This document shows, piece after piece, positions 37,366 through 47,282 of a DNA stretch of 64,000 nucleotides. The number at the start of each line of letters is the position of its first letter. The stretch's first letter is position 1. This DNA comes from Huiozyma naganishii CBS 8797 (taxonomy: Eukaryota; Ascomycota; Saccharomycetes; Saccharomycetales; Saccharomycetaceae). A model generated the notes under the pieces. It was not told where the DNA came from. It ran no database searches and saw only the letters and a program-made list of their open reading frames with translations. Location: NCBI RefSeq assembly GCF_000348985.1, contig NC_035926.1:372001-436000 (forward strand). Direction: 5' to 3'. The position numbers were made by a program, and so were the translations under genes.

Positions 37366-39693
37366 TTAACTGTCTCGGAACTTATGGTGCTCGCTACAAT
37401 CCTCAAGGACAGGGTTCTGTGAACCAATTTTAGCTGTGCGATTAGCCTCAAAAGGCGGCCTAGACCCCATAGCGTAATTGAAATGTCTGGGATGGTTTTC
37501 AACTCCATAGGTTCGTATGGCTTCCAATGGTGGAACTGCGACAGGTATTCTAAGTGCAGCATGGTTTACAGTGTGGATTGGAGGCCGGCATCGTGACTGA
37601 CACTCAACTCGATTGGGACTATACATTATCGGAGGTAAAATGTTACCCATAAATGCCCCTGAGCCACTTATATTTGGCATAGTCTGGGGATAGGGATTTG
37701 CAGCGGCCATGTTGATTGTCTGATTATTGTTTGGCTGTACTAAAAGAGTTGGCATCGTTACTGGCATCAAATTCTCCTGATGATGCCATCCGTGCTGCCT
37801 ACCTGCCATCGGAAAACACTGAACAGGCGTACTTTGGACAGTGTTTACAGGTTCCTCACTGAACAATGGATACACTCCAGGATTGCACGATGATTGTTGG
37901 GGTGATAACCCAACTGACCCATAGACTTGTGGTTGGTAATGCAGAATCTGCTGTTCCTGGCTATAAAAAAATGGAGCATACGTGCTCTGTGGTGCATTTT
38001 GGTATGGATTTGTCTCAGATATTCCGTGTGGCCTGAACGTTTCTTGAGAATAGACTGTTCTATCCAAAGGGCGAAGAGACGTAGGAATGCTGCGCTCATC
38101 TTTGCTTGATATTGTCGTCATGGAATTGTTTTTTATATCTTTTGATGATAGGGAGGCTTTATTTGAACTATCTTTCACTGGGGACCTTCCCTTTGATTTC
38201 TCAAACTCATTCTCCCAATAAAAGCTTTTAGATTGCCGTCTTGGAAACTTGTACAATTGTTTAATTTTTAAAGGCTTAGGATGATGTGTCGGGGGCTTTT
38301 GTATGGATCCGTCGTAACCTCGAACAGAACTATTCTGCGGAATTGCGGAACTGTAGCTGAGTTTGTTAATAAACAGCATTTCGTCGTGTCGACTCAAAAA
38401 CTGCTGCTCACAATCGGAAGGAAAATCAGGTCCAAATATGGGGACCAAAAAATACCTTATCGGGAAACAAAACATAGAACATAATGATCGTGCTACTTCA
38501 ACGGGTGCCCATGTACCCTGGATATGAGTAAATCCGCCTCTAACCCTATGAATAATATCCATATCTTCCACAAAGGTTGTCAATTTTTTTGGTACTCCAT
38601 CGAAATGAATAATTTTATCCATATACTGATCGAACAAATGTTGCCTTAGACTCAACGGGAAATTGGCCCAGTGAAATTCGTCGTACTGCCCTGCTCCCAG
38701 AGGATAGTCGCTCTTTGTGCTACTCTGGAAACTTGCTGAGTCCTTGATTGAGTTGAACTGTGTGCCTTTTTCTTTCCTACTTGCACTCGTGCGCGAAGAA
38801 AACAATATGTTGTGGAGGACAATGTCCAACTCCCGTCGACAAACAGCTTGAGCTGTGCTATTAGGCGTGTTACCGTGTCGATTGATATGAAGAAGCCCAA
38901 ACATTATGTCTTCATACAACCTCCATATTCCCGTTAAGAAGACGTAGCTGGTTTCGGCAGAAAGTATTATCCCATTATTGGGGTTGATAAGCTTACGTGC
39001 TATTTTGGCGTGCGACTGTACGTTATCGGATTTGAGCCCATTAGTGTACCCACTAGGGTTATTGCCTTCGCTGTCCTCGTGGGTTACTTCTGTTTGAGTT
39101 TTGTTCCCAACAACATTGTTCTTATACGAGCTTGGTTCTGTTCTTTCTTCTATGTCCAGTTCAACGTCGCCCATTAAAATTTGCGGAGTATTGGGTTTTA
39201 GTGCCAGGTGCCTCCTTGTATCACTGTCCAGGGAGTCACACAGGTCGATTGTATGTTTGCCTCCTTTGTTGTTTTCTTCACAGCTACATATGTCTGGTAA
39301 TAGATACTCGGAGCATCTTAGGATTTTCTTCATGTGTTTGGACTTGTCCCTCTTTTCCTTTGGAAGTGTCTCTTCACTAGGATGTTTGGTTGAGAGCTTA
39401 TTGGTGGTATTCTGTCTCTCTTTGTTATACAGACTACTGGCATATGGTAGGTTACGAATCTTCTCGATGAGGTTTGACTTATAAGATATATCTGCTATGG
39501 ATATGTCGATAGGTTGGTTCTGGGAGAGTAATGTTGCAAATACTGTTCTTTGGTAGTCGTCGAGAGGGCTTTCCGTCAATTGGATAGTTTTTGGATCTAT
39601 CCTGTATTTGAATGGCCCACTGGTGGGTTCAGCAATTTCTTCCGAAGGATTAAACGTTTGTTTCACGAGGGAATCTCCATCCATGTTACACAT
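37366..39693 (-). CDS. XBP1: Xbp1-like transcriptional repressor with APSES/KilA-N-type DNA-binding domain
   Basis: Counterpart of Xbp1, a stress- and quiescence-induced repressor related to Swi4/Mbp1. The 775 residues contain the DNA-binding region at about 290-440, including the diagnostic THIQGTWAPVEVARSLCSMF and FPIRYFLVPIFGPDFP. The rest is low-complexity: a Ser/Lys-rich N-terminus and a Pro/Gln/Tyr/Asn-rich C-terminal half (about 540-740). The start at 39693 gives MCNM; a second ATG three codons on is possible. Position after SHQ1 matches YIL101C. It is the last gene of the YIL-type block. Confidence 0.9.
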   Translation of the reverse strand: MCNMDGDSLVKQTFNPSEEIAEPTSGPFKYRIDPKTIQLTESPLDDYQRTVFATLLSQNQPIDISIADISYKSNLIEKIRNLPYASSLYNKERQNTTNKLSTKHPSEETLPKEKRDKSKHMKKILRCSEYLLPDICSCEENNKGGKHTIDLCDSLDSDTRRHLALKPNTPQILMGDVELDIEERTEPSSYKNNVVGNKTQTEVTHEDSEGNNPSGYTNGLKSDNVQSHAKIARKLINPNNGIILSAETSYVFLTGIWRLYEDIMFGLLHINRHGNTPNSTAQAVCRRELDIVLHNILFSSRTSASRKEKGTQFNSIKDSASFQSSTKSDYPLGAGQYDEFHWANFPLSLRQHLFDQYMDKIIHFDGVPKKLTTFVEDMDIIHRVRGGFTHIQGTWAPVEVARSLCSMFCFPIRYFLVPIFGPDFPSDCEQQFLSRHDEMLFINKLSYSSAIPQNSSVRGYDGSIQKPPTHHPKPLKIKQLYKFPRRQSKSFYWENEFEKSKGRSPVKDSSNKASLSSKDIKNNSMTTISSKDERSIPTSLRPLDRTVYSQETFRPHGISETNPYQNAPQSTYAPFFYSQEQQILHYQPQVYGSVGLSPQQSSCNPGVYPLFSEEPVNTVQSTPVQCFPMAGRQHGWHHQENLMPVTMPTLLVQPNNNQTINMAAANPYPQTMPNISGSGAFMGNILPPIMYSPNRVECQSRCRPPIHTVNHAALRIPVAVPPLEAIRTYGVENHPRHFNYAMGSRPPFEANRTAKIGSQNPVLEDCSEHHKFRDS

Positions 39694-41489
39694 AGTCGAA
39701 TTTTCTGGTGGTAAACCAAAGCAACGATTACTTTTATTGATGATAGTTTACTTTTGTTTTTCACTTTATCTCAAGAACTAAGAAGATAAGAAGAAGAAGA
39801 AGAAAAAGAGAAAGAGTCAACAGCACACAATCAGAAATATAGATCAGATCTGAATCTCCTGGTACCTATGATTTTACTTTCTTTTCAAGAAGATACATTT
39901 ATGGAACGGATTTCTTTTAACCAATTTTCTTAATACTCGATTGACCTGCATGAGAGTGAATTTTTTTTGGTTCTGACATTAAAGCAGCAACCAAGGGGAA
40001 CGGGACAAGCACAAAAAAAGCACAGTGTGCAACCCATGCAGCATAGAATACACCTTTTGTTCAAAAAGAAACATATGGACAGTTTAACTCTAGCAATAAT
40101 GTTTGCTTTGCTTTCTTGCGGAAAGAATGTGGCGTGTATTTAGGACAGTGTTTCAGGTGGCCACTATAATCAGAAAAAGAAAAAGAAGGATATTCCTGCT
40201 TTAAAATTTTATTGTTGTCGTTGTTGTCGTTGCTTTTGCTGGCTACATAAACAGGTGGACAAAAAATTCATGGAAGTTTTCGAACAATGGAACAATGAGG
40301 ACGCTGACAAAGGAGTGCACGAGAGAATATACGTAGAAAAACTCAGAAGTACTAAAGAGGAAACCTCCTCGTATCACCCAAATAGGTCCCAATATGAACA
40401 CGTAATAATTATAGATGGATAGAAAAGGAGGTAGTTCGTTTACCGAAAAGAACGTAGCCTACGCAGTTACTCTCATCCAATTGGTAAAATGAGCCAAGAA
40501 AAAGCCACATGCGAACAAGCCGGCGTTAACAATCAGAGGGGCGATGCGGAGTTTTATTTGTCATCTTCAGAAAAACGAAAATTAATAAAAACATGATTAT
40601 TACAAGGGTCTGCAAGGTATGTTTGCTTCTAAAGAATTGGAAGCATTAAGCCAGAAAAGACACATACGCACACACCTACTTCTCCGATTGAGCGGTTATT
40701 CCCGTTTTAATTCACCTGACGGGTCAATAAAATCTCTGTTGCCTGTTACTAATTTTCTTCTAATTTCATGCTTCGAAAAGAGAAGGAATGGTATCTTCAC
40801 AAATATATTTCCCCTGCCTCTTGCTTTACTGCCAAATAATTTTACTATTATTACTGGGAAAGCAATGAGGTCGTTGAGATAGGCATCCCTCTCTACGTTA
40901 CACATTTTGCGCGGCAACATGCATGTTGATATGCAGCAAAACTATAACTTGAACCTCACAAACTCAACTTTTACAGCCTTATATTCCTTTTTCTGTTTAG
41001 GAAAAGGCAAAACAATATTTGACTTACATCTGTTCAGAGCGAGGCTGTGCAAGTTGACCTGTATTGTGGTTCGTCCACACGGGCAGTATCCGAACGGGAG
41101 CGAATTATCTTCTGGAGATATCTTATAGGCAAAAATACGTGTTACTCTAGACACATAGGTAAATTTCAGGGGAAATATAAGAACTGTAGTTTCATCTTGA
41201 TACCTACTGGAGAATGGAATCCAAGCAACTTGCATAATCTTGCTCTCAACAATTTTCTTTTTTGCCAATGATCTTCGCATCGTCTTCCCCAAAACCCTTT
41301 TGCGTCAAAAAAAGGAAAGAAAAAAAGGAAGAGTAAGATGACTCTCTCTGTCAGTGACACAATACGGACGCTTGCGAATGGGGGTCTCTGCACGTTGAGG
41401 TCTCGCATCACTTCTTCAAGAACAGGGTGTATATGCCCATCGTAGCACGTTGTCGTCAAGAGCAAACCCAAGTCAAAGAATTCAAAAAG
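39694..41489. other. 1.8-kb gene-free region at a synteny junction
   Basis: Divergent spacer between XBP1 and LDO45, where homology switches from the YIL to the YMR block. A GAA/GA-rich repeat lies at about 39778-39818, and several A-rich tracts are present. No tRNA, LTR or credible reading frame was found. Some minus-strand frames (for example 40942-41292) are open by chance. Confidence 0.6.
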
Positions 41490-43064
41490 ATGAGTTCAAA
41501 AAGATTCAAGCGGGCGATTGACCCGTCGTTAGACTATTGTAAGATTCGAGTGCGATCTGCACCAAATGAGAATTTTTTGCCCCTCCAATCTATCTTTGAG
41601 GACATTGATATTATCCAGCCTGGGGATGTCACTGTCATAAACGCATGCACCAGTGTAACCCATGGTGGTGTCACCAATTTACATGCGATCGAAGAGGTGG
41701 AGGAGAATGGGAGTCATGTGGAGATGACTCCCATAATAGGGCCTGCGCGTACAAAGTTTTCCACAGAACAAGAAAATCTTGTGGGTTTGAAGGAAGAGAC
41801 GGGATATGCTGTGGACTATTTGGCAGTCCCAAGAGAACAGACAACATGGAAAGAGTTGAATATAAGATTAATCTCTAAGTTTTTTGATATACTGGATATC
41901 TTAGAATCGAATCTGCATCGGGGGTTTTGGTGGTTGATCCCTCCCACCAATATCTGGCTATACAGAATGGCCGCAATACTAATGTATGTGACTGAACAAT
42001 GTGCGATGATACCTCCCATGTGTTTGAGCTTCAAAAAAACCAATTTATTTTTTTTTCAAATTGTGTGTTCTTCTGATCTTCAATTATTTTTTGATGTCTT
42101 GGCAATGCTCTCAGGTATCTCTGCCCGAAGTTGTTGATCTCCTTCTTACTAACATACTGGACCCCGTATCTGTTTCTGAGTGTGGAAAAACTGTTGAGTG
42201 TGGAAGTTTATAAGTGGAGGTGTCACTTGTCATTTTTCTCTTTTTTTCCGTTACTTCCGACGGAGTGAAAACGACAGTTTCTGAAATATTTGATCCAAGG
42301 TGGGTGAGCGAGAATAGGAAAACAACTTAGTATCTGTTCTCCCACTACACGTAGCCCTTTTTTGCTCCTCACTCAAGATTAGTCTTTCAGAAAAGGCCTT
42401 TCCAATAATCTTCCTCATCGCGTTTATTCGTTCTCTTATTAACGGGGATAAACCCAGAAAGGAACTCTCAAATCAAGATAGTCAGCCTTATTTGAGGCAC
42501 ATTCGCTACTTGGTGAGACAACGTGCACAGTCCTTCGTGGTCAGATTGAGGGCACATCCTTATTTGAGTGTTCTAACCGTTCCATTAATACTATCTGTTG
42601 GACTCCCAGCATCTGTGTTTCTCGTCATATCTCTCACAATGGCTTTACTCGGGATCATAGTGTACGCGGCCGCGTTTTTTGCTCTCACAATTGCATCGTC
42701 ATTGTTGATTATACCTCTACTCGTCATGTCATTTATCTTTGCTACGTTGGTCATTGTCTTTGGGTTCATATCCAATGCCACTTTCAAGATGTGCCAAGCC
42801 ATTATATTTAGAGTCGAGGGGATACTGCACGGCATCTACTTCCACATGATTACAATAAGACGCCAAGAAGAAATCCAAATGAAACGGTTTACCTCCGTTG
42901 GCCAGAGCACGCGCCTCTACTGTACCACCATCACTGTCCCCACCGACCCTCACTTCACACGAACTTCTTACCGCAAAAAAAATAAGAACAAACGAAATTT
43001 GGTTAAATTACATATATATATTCATTTGCAAACTATATACGGGCTTATTATCTTTGGCATTTAA
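41490..43064 (+). CDS. LDO45: Lipid droplet organization protein Ldo45 (predicted spliced form)
   Basis: Long product of the LDO locus, which in S. cerevisiae joins YMR147W to YMR148W by splicing and gives the seipin-associated lipid-droplet protein Ldo45. Exon 1 is 41490-41983 (164 codons plus two bases) and ends in a hydrophobic segment (WWLIPPTNIWLYRM). Exon 2 would begin at 42482 (or 42458) and run to 43064, giving 358 (or 366) residues; S. cerevisiae Ldo45 has 404. The C-terminal half is promethin-like, with paired hydrophobic hairpins and the conserved FGFISNATFKMCQ. Unspliced, exon 1 reads on to a stop at 42137, as in the old YMR147W annotation. SWP1 follows, as in S. cerevisiae. Confidence 0.75.
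41984..42481 (+). other. Predicted LDO45 intron
   Basis: The donor GTATGT is at 41984-41989. TATTAAC at 42437-42443 is one base off TACTAAC and lies 39 nt before a TAG acceptor ending at 42481. The exon phases then match (two bases plus one). A CAG ending at 42457 is also in phase and would add eight residues. A perfect TACTAAC at 42147-42153 has no in-phase acceptor nearby, and the exon 2 frame has a stop at 42315-42317. The intron must also hold the LDO16 promoter. Confidence 0.6.
42639..43064 (+). CDS. LDO16: Ldo16 (OSW5-type) short lipid-droplet membrane protein
   Basis: Short product from the same frame as LDO45 exon 2, starting at the first ATG of that frame. It has 141 residues (S. 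cerevisiae Ldo16/Osw5 148). The N-terminal two thirds is a hydrophobic hairpin pair (MALLGIIVYAAAFFALTIAS and LLIIPLLVMSFIFATLVIVF). FGFISNATFKMCQ follows, the best-conserved stretch of the family, and the tail is polar and basic. Family knowledge: Ldo16 works with seipin at ER-lipid droplet contacts. Expression from a promoter inside the LDO45 intron is inferred. Confidence 0.8.
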   Translation: MALLGIIVYAAAFFALTIASSLLIIPLLVMSFIFATLVIVFGFISNATFKMCQAIIFRVEGILHGIYFHMITIRRQEEIQMKRFTSVGQSTRLYCTTITVPTDPHFTRTSYRKKNKNKRNLVKLHIYIHLQTIYGLIIFGI

Positions 43065-43102
43065 CACTCGCAGAAGCTGTACGTTACATACACTTGTATA
43101 AG

Positions 43103-43942
43103 ATGCAATTGACGCAAGTTGTAACGGTACTGCTGTGTTTGGCCTTCAATGCCGCTGCTTTCAGTGTCAAGAATGGGAAAATACTCTCGTCTGACAACCA
43201 AGAGGCTGCCAGGTTCAGATCGCTACAGGAAAAGCCAAGCGAGCCAATAATTGTTAGCAGTGGTGCGGAAAGTGTGGCATTTTCCTTCTCGTTGGTCGAC
43301 TACGAGACGGTTCCAGAACAGCTTTCGTTACTAATTGGTGTTCCAGAGAAGCATCTAGAGATTGCATTGAAGCCAACTGTGGAGACTCAGGGGGACTCGA
43401 AGGCCTCAGTGACCTTCAAAATTACTCCTAAAGATCTCCCATCATCGCTTCAGTATTACGCGAAAAAGGATAACGCTGGGAAGTTGTGTGCCACACTGAT
43501 AGTGGCCAGTCCAGATACCCGTCAGGACAATTTCGTCTCTGACGTGTTTGATTTGTTATTGGACTATGAAATTGGCAGTGCTTACAATGAGCCAGAGAGA
43601 CTAGGTCCACAACGGGAGATCCGTTACACTTTCCCAGAGCCACCCAAGATGGTATCCCCAATTGTAGCGCAACTGTTTGCCGTCGTTATTGTGCTTGTAG
43701 GGTTCTCCTTATTTGTTTCCTGGGTGGTGACTGGCTGTATCACATTCGACAACATCCCCAAGGGTCTCAACTTCGTTTATTTCGTTGCCACAGTTGGCTC
43801 AATTGCCGGGTTTGAAGCAGTCTTTACTAGGTACTACCTTGGCACGAGCATCTTCGACACTTTGCATGCGGCGATGTATTTGGGCACAATTGGGTTAGTT
43901 ATGGGCACCAAGTTTCTAAGAAACGTAGGTCCGAATATCTGA
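43103..43942 (+). CDS. SWP1: Oligosaccharyltransferase subunit Swp1 (ribophorin II family)
   Basis: Delta subunit of the ER oligosaccharyltransferase that N-glycosylates proteins. The 279 residues (S. cerevisiae 286) have a cleavable signal peptide (MQLTQVVTVLLCLAFNAAA) and a luminal beta-rich domain (about 20-185). Three membrane spans are near the C-terminus, starting at about 192 (VAQLFAVVIVLVGFSLFVSW), 220 and 250. The ATG at 43103 gives the signal peptide; an upstream in-frame TTG is ignored. It follows LDO as YMR149W does. Confidence 0.95.
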   Translation: MQLTQVVTVLLCLAFNAAAFSVKNGKILSSDNQEAARFRSLQEKPSEPIIVSSGAESVAFSFSLVDYETVPEQLSLLIGVPEKHLEIALKPTVETQGDSKASVTFKITPKDLPSSLQYYAKKDNAGKLCATLIVASPDTRQDNFVSDVFDLLLDYEIGSAYNEPERLGPQREIRYTFPEPPKMVSPIVAQLFAVVIVLVGFSLFVSWVVTGCITFDNIPKGLNFVYFVATVGSIAGFEAVFTRYYLGTSIFDTLHAAMYLGTIGLVMGTKFLRNVGPNI

Positions 43943-44060
43943 TCGACTCTGGCACCATGCAAATAGAGCAGCTGTGATTGCGTTTACATATCCGAGTTAT
44001 ACACTAAAAACCAAAAAGATAACACATTGAGAGTACGAATCTCTTGGCTGAGTGCAGATA

Positions 44061-44618
44061 TCACTGTACAGCGTCGACAAAAGTGTTCCCCACTTTTCTA
44101 AACCCTAGTATCTTGCCTTCTTCGTCCCACAGTGGTTTATTCATATCATTTGCGGCGACGACTTTCCCCGTAATCAACCCCATCGGCACAACGTTATAAG
44201 TTCTCGAATCCAGGGAGTAGGGCAAGTTGTCTCCCGTAACCCATACGTGTCCCCTAGGCACTTTAATGTACATATCAAGCGGGTCTGCCCCATTAGTGTC
44301 CTTGTAGTGCAGTGGGTAAGTGTCTTCCTCCGCTAGTGAGGGATCCACCAAAACGTAATCTCCGGGCATACCTGTGATTCTTTTACAAACCCTTCTATTT
44401 GAATCGTTTGGTTTTTGTAACACAACGCAGTCGCCCATTTGAACGTCCCTGCCGTTCCGATACCACTTGGACACGTGGACGTAGTCACCGTGCGAGTTCA
44501 AAGTCGGGAGCATAGACTCGCCCTTCGTCTCTGTGAACTCGTACACCCGCGTGTGCGTGACGTGCAGAAGGGAAACGCATTTCAGCACCGTCGTGAACGC
44601 TGAGGGGAGTCGCGACAT
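44061..44618 (-). CDS. IMP1: Mitochondrial inner membrane peptidase subunit Imp1
   Basis: Serine-lysine protease of the S26 signal peptidase family. It matures intermembrane-space proteins from the outer face of the inner membrane. In the 185-residue form the catalytic Ser is in GESMLPT (Ser35) and the general-base Lys in RVCKRITGMPGD (Lys79). The 44-residue spacing equals that of S. cerevisiae Imp1. A hydrophobic N-terminal anchor precedes the Ser, and the GHVWVTGDN box is present. An in-frame ATG at 44753 would add 45 Gly/Pro/Arg-rich residues with no family match, so I prefer 44618 (S. cerevisiae length 190). Position equals YMR150C. Confidence 0.92.
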   Translation of the reverse strand: MSRLPSAFTTVLKCVSLLHVTHTRVYEFTETKGESMLPTLNSHGDYVHVSKWYRNGRDVQMGDCVVLQKPNDSNRRVCKRITGMPGDYVLVDPSLAEEDTYPLHYKDTNGADPLDMYIKVPRGHVWVTGDNLPYSLDSRTYNVVPMGLITGKVVAANDMNKPLWDEEGKILGFRKVGNTFVDAVQ

Positions 44619-44908
44619 TGGGGGCGGGAAGGCGGGAGGGGGGCGGTCTGCCTCGGATCTCCCTTGCCCTGTCTGATCAGCCCCAGGTCCAGTGGTTAAG
44701 TCCAACCTGCGCTGTCCGGTCACATGACCTGCAAGCTTCGAAACGAACGACATGAAAAATTTTCCAACTTTTTGACGAATTCGAGATGAGAGGGCATGAA
44801 AGAGTAGTAGTAGAGTTTGGTTGCAATTGCGAAGAGGACGACTAAGCCCTTGAGTACCGACACGGGGAACTTAGACACACACATACACACGCAAACAATA
44901 CAAAAATA

Positions 44909-45949
44909 ATGAGACCCTTAGTGCTGATGGGACACGAACGTCCATTGACGCAAGTCAAGTACAACAAAGACGGTGATTTGATCTTCACTTGTTCGAAGGA
45001 CAGCTCGGCGTCTGTGTGGTACTCTGTCAACGGTGAGAGACTCGGGACGCTGGATGGTCATGCTGGTACGATCTGGTCCATTGACGTGGACCCCTTCACG
45101 AAGTACTGTGTCACTGGTTCTGCCGATTACTCTATAAAAATCTGGGATGTGAGCACCGGTGAGACCGTCTTTACGTACCAGTCGCCCGTTCCTGTCAAGA
45201 GCGTCGAGTTTTCCCCCTGTGGGAAGTACTTCCTTGCCGTTTTGGACAAAGTCATGGGGTACCCTGGGTCGATCAACATCTACAAGCTCGAGAGGGACAG
45301 TTCTAACCAATCTGCTACTTTCTCCGAGGAGCCCTTCCACACTATAGCGACGCCTGACGGGTTGGTAGCTACCACTGTTGCCGGGTGGTCCACTGAGGGT
45401 AAATATATTATTGGTGGCCACAAGGATGGTAAGATCAGCAAATACGATGTCGAGAACGATTACTCGGTGGTGGAGGTTTTCGACTTGCACGAGTCGAGTG
45501 TCAGTGACTTGCAGTTTTCCTTGGACAGGACGTACTTCATCACTGCATCGAGAGACAGCATGTCATACATAGTGGACGTTGACACTTTGAAAGTGCTGAA
45601 GTCGTACGAGACGGACTGTCCCTTGAACAGTGCCGCGATTACACCCATGAAGCAGTTTGTCGTTCTGGGTGGTGGTCAGGACGCTAGAGATGTCACGACG
45701 ACTGGTGCCAGTGAGGGGAAGTTCGAGGCGAGATTTTACCACAAGATATTTGAGGAAGAGATCGGTAGAGTCAAGGGCCATTTCGGTCCCTTGAACTGCG
45801 TCGCCGTGAACCCGCAGGGTACGTCATACGTCTCCGGTGGTGAGGACGGTCTTGTCCGTGTCCACCACTTCGAGAAGTCGTACTTTGATTTCAAATACGA
45901 CGTCGAGAAGGCAGCCGAGGCCAAGTCGCACATGCAAGAACAAGAGTGA
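44909..45949 (+). CDS. TIF34: Translation initiation factor eIF3 subunit i (Tif34)
   Basis: WD40 core subunit of eIF3, cytosolic. The 346 residues match the family length exactly (347 in S. cerevisiae). They form a seven-bladed propeller with repeats visible from MRPLVLMGHERPLTQVKYN through GEDGLVRVHHFEKSYFDF. GH...WD/IW dipeptides mark blades 1-2 (GTLDGHAGTIWSIDVDP, DYSIKIWDVS). It is divergent from IMP1. In S. cerevisiae TIF34 (YMR146C) instead neighbours YMR147W, so a local inversion has occurred. Confidence 0.97.
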   Translation: MRPLVLMGHERPLTQVKYNKDGDLIFTCSKDSSASVWYSVNGERLGTLDGHAGTIWSIDVDPFTKYCVTGSADYSIKIWDVSTGETVFTYQSPVPVKSVEFSPCGKYFLAVLDKVMGYPGSINIYKLERDSSNQSATFSEEPFHTIATPDGLVATTVAGWSTEGKYIIGGHKDGKISKYDVENDYSVVEVFDLHESSVSDLQFSLDRTYFITASRDSMSYIVDVDTLKVLKSYETDCPLNSAAITPMKQFVVLGGGQDARDVTTTGASEGKFEARFYHKIFEEEIGRVKGHFGPLNCVAVNPQGTSYVSGGEDGLVRVHHFEKSYFDFKYDVEKAAEAKSHMQEQE

Positions 45950-46025
45950 TCTGACAACCATATAAAAATACATATCTATGTGCTTTGTGTAAAATATAAA
46001 GAAGCTAGACCGGATGCGTAAAGAC

Positions 46026-46232
46026 TCAACGCCTACTCTTTTCCAGTTTCAATTTCTCCAAAAGTTCTGCCTCCTTCCTAGCGTTCGCGGCAGCCTGTTT
46101 CTGTCTTAAGATTTCCGCATCGCTCTCCATCCTCTTCTTGGGGTCACCTTCCTTCTTGCTGCCCTTGTTTGCCTCTTGTTGTTTTTTCAAGTTTTTCTGT
46201 CTTGCTAAGTCTCTCTGGTTACCTCTAGCCAT
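46026..46232 (-). CDS. SERF/4F5-family small basic protein
   Basis: A 68-residue protein, Lys/Gln/Glu-rich and helical, beginning with the family signature MARGNQRDLARQKNLKK and continuing with EILRQKQAAANARKEAEL. It corresponds to S. cerevisiae YDL085C-A, which also lies next to the NADH dehydrogenase gene NDE2 (YDL085W), so the neighbourhood supports orthology. SERF proteins are implicated in amyloid aggregation and nucleic acid binding; the yeast role is unclear. It is convergent with TIF34. Confidence 0.9.
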   Translation of the reverse strand: MARGNQRDLARQKNLKKQQEANKGSKKEGDPKKRMESDAEILRQKQAAANARKEAELLEKLKLEKSRR

Positions 46233-47282
46233 CTTAGAAAAGGTAAAAGTGTAGCAAGTTAAGACAAGTCAGCTGTCAAGCTAAAAAGATAAAACAATAA
46301 AAAAAGAGAGGGAAAAGCCAATTGACGACGCCCTATTGAGTAATAGTGCTGTCCCCTTGTTCCCCCCACGGTAGCCAAGATCATGTAATAAGGTACATTG
46401 CATTTCTCGAGATCGGTTTTTCCTTTTGGATCCAGATCTCGTTGTCATGGCAAAAAAAAATCCCGAGTCCCCGTACAAAGCGATAGCAGAAAGCATCTCG
46501 GCACGTGACCCCCTTTCATATCCGGGTAGCACCGACCGGGGAAATAACACGAGGGAAAAAACAGGAAAAACAGGAAAAATAACCCCGCGGCCTGTACATC
46601 CCCGGCCACATACAATGGGCGTACGTCCGTTAACCCCGTTCTCTCCGTCCCCTCTCCCCCTTTCCGCTCAGCACGGCGCTATAAACCGGTTCTTGCAGCG
46701 AGCGAGAGAGAGAGCCCGCACGCGCTTGCATAATCTGTTGCACCCTTGCGTGCCCCGGTGCCGGCCGCTGCACAGAGAGGGCCGTGGACGGGAAGAGTGC
46801 TTCTGCTCCTGCAACGTGGGGCGTGTGGGGGACCCGCATTTCCCGATGCCCTTCCAGCGAGAAGAGAGAAGAGTGGTGTGTTCAGCACAGTTCCACTCAG
46901 CTGTCAGCGAGAACATTCGCGGGTTTTGACAGAGTCGAAGACGGTATGTGCGCATTCTGTTCCCTGCTATATCTCTCTCTATTGCCGTTGTCAGCGGAAC
47001 TGACGATGGGAGTGGTCCCTGCGGAGAAGAGAGAGTGGACAGTATAAATAATGCGGGATAGCGATTAGGTAACTCTCTTTTTTCCGGTTTGTCTTTCTTT
47101 CTCCCTCAGCTCCTTTTCTCGAGAGAGCCGTATAGCACTGAGTTATTTTATATTAGATTTTCTCCCCACCCCAGAAAGGGTTCTATATAAAGAATAGGTT
47201 TACTAAACCCGTTGTGTCATTATACTATATTCATATTGTACCCCACAAATCTGTTAATTAATATTCTTCGTCCAGTACAGTC
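46233..47282. promoter_or_regulatory. Divergent spacer SERF gene / NDE1
   Basis: About 1 kb with no supportable gene. One CACGTGAC (Cbf1-type) is at 46502-46509. GC-rich stretches lie at 46580-46830, with overlapping open frames on both strands that look random. A TATATAAAG box is near 47184 upstream of NDE1. Confidence 0.55.

Noticed and set aside
42147..42153. Perfect TACTAAC as the LDO45 branch site
   Set aside because: No acceptor within a normal distance joins exon 1 in phase without hitting the stop at 42315-42317, so the TATTAAC at 42437 is preferred.
44619..44753. N-terminal extension of IMP1 from the ATG at 44753
   Set aside because: The added 45 residues are Gly/Pro/Arg-rich with no match to the family; the downstream ATG gives the normal length and hydrophobic anchor. 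It remains possible as a minor form.
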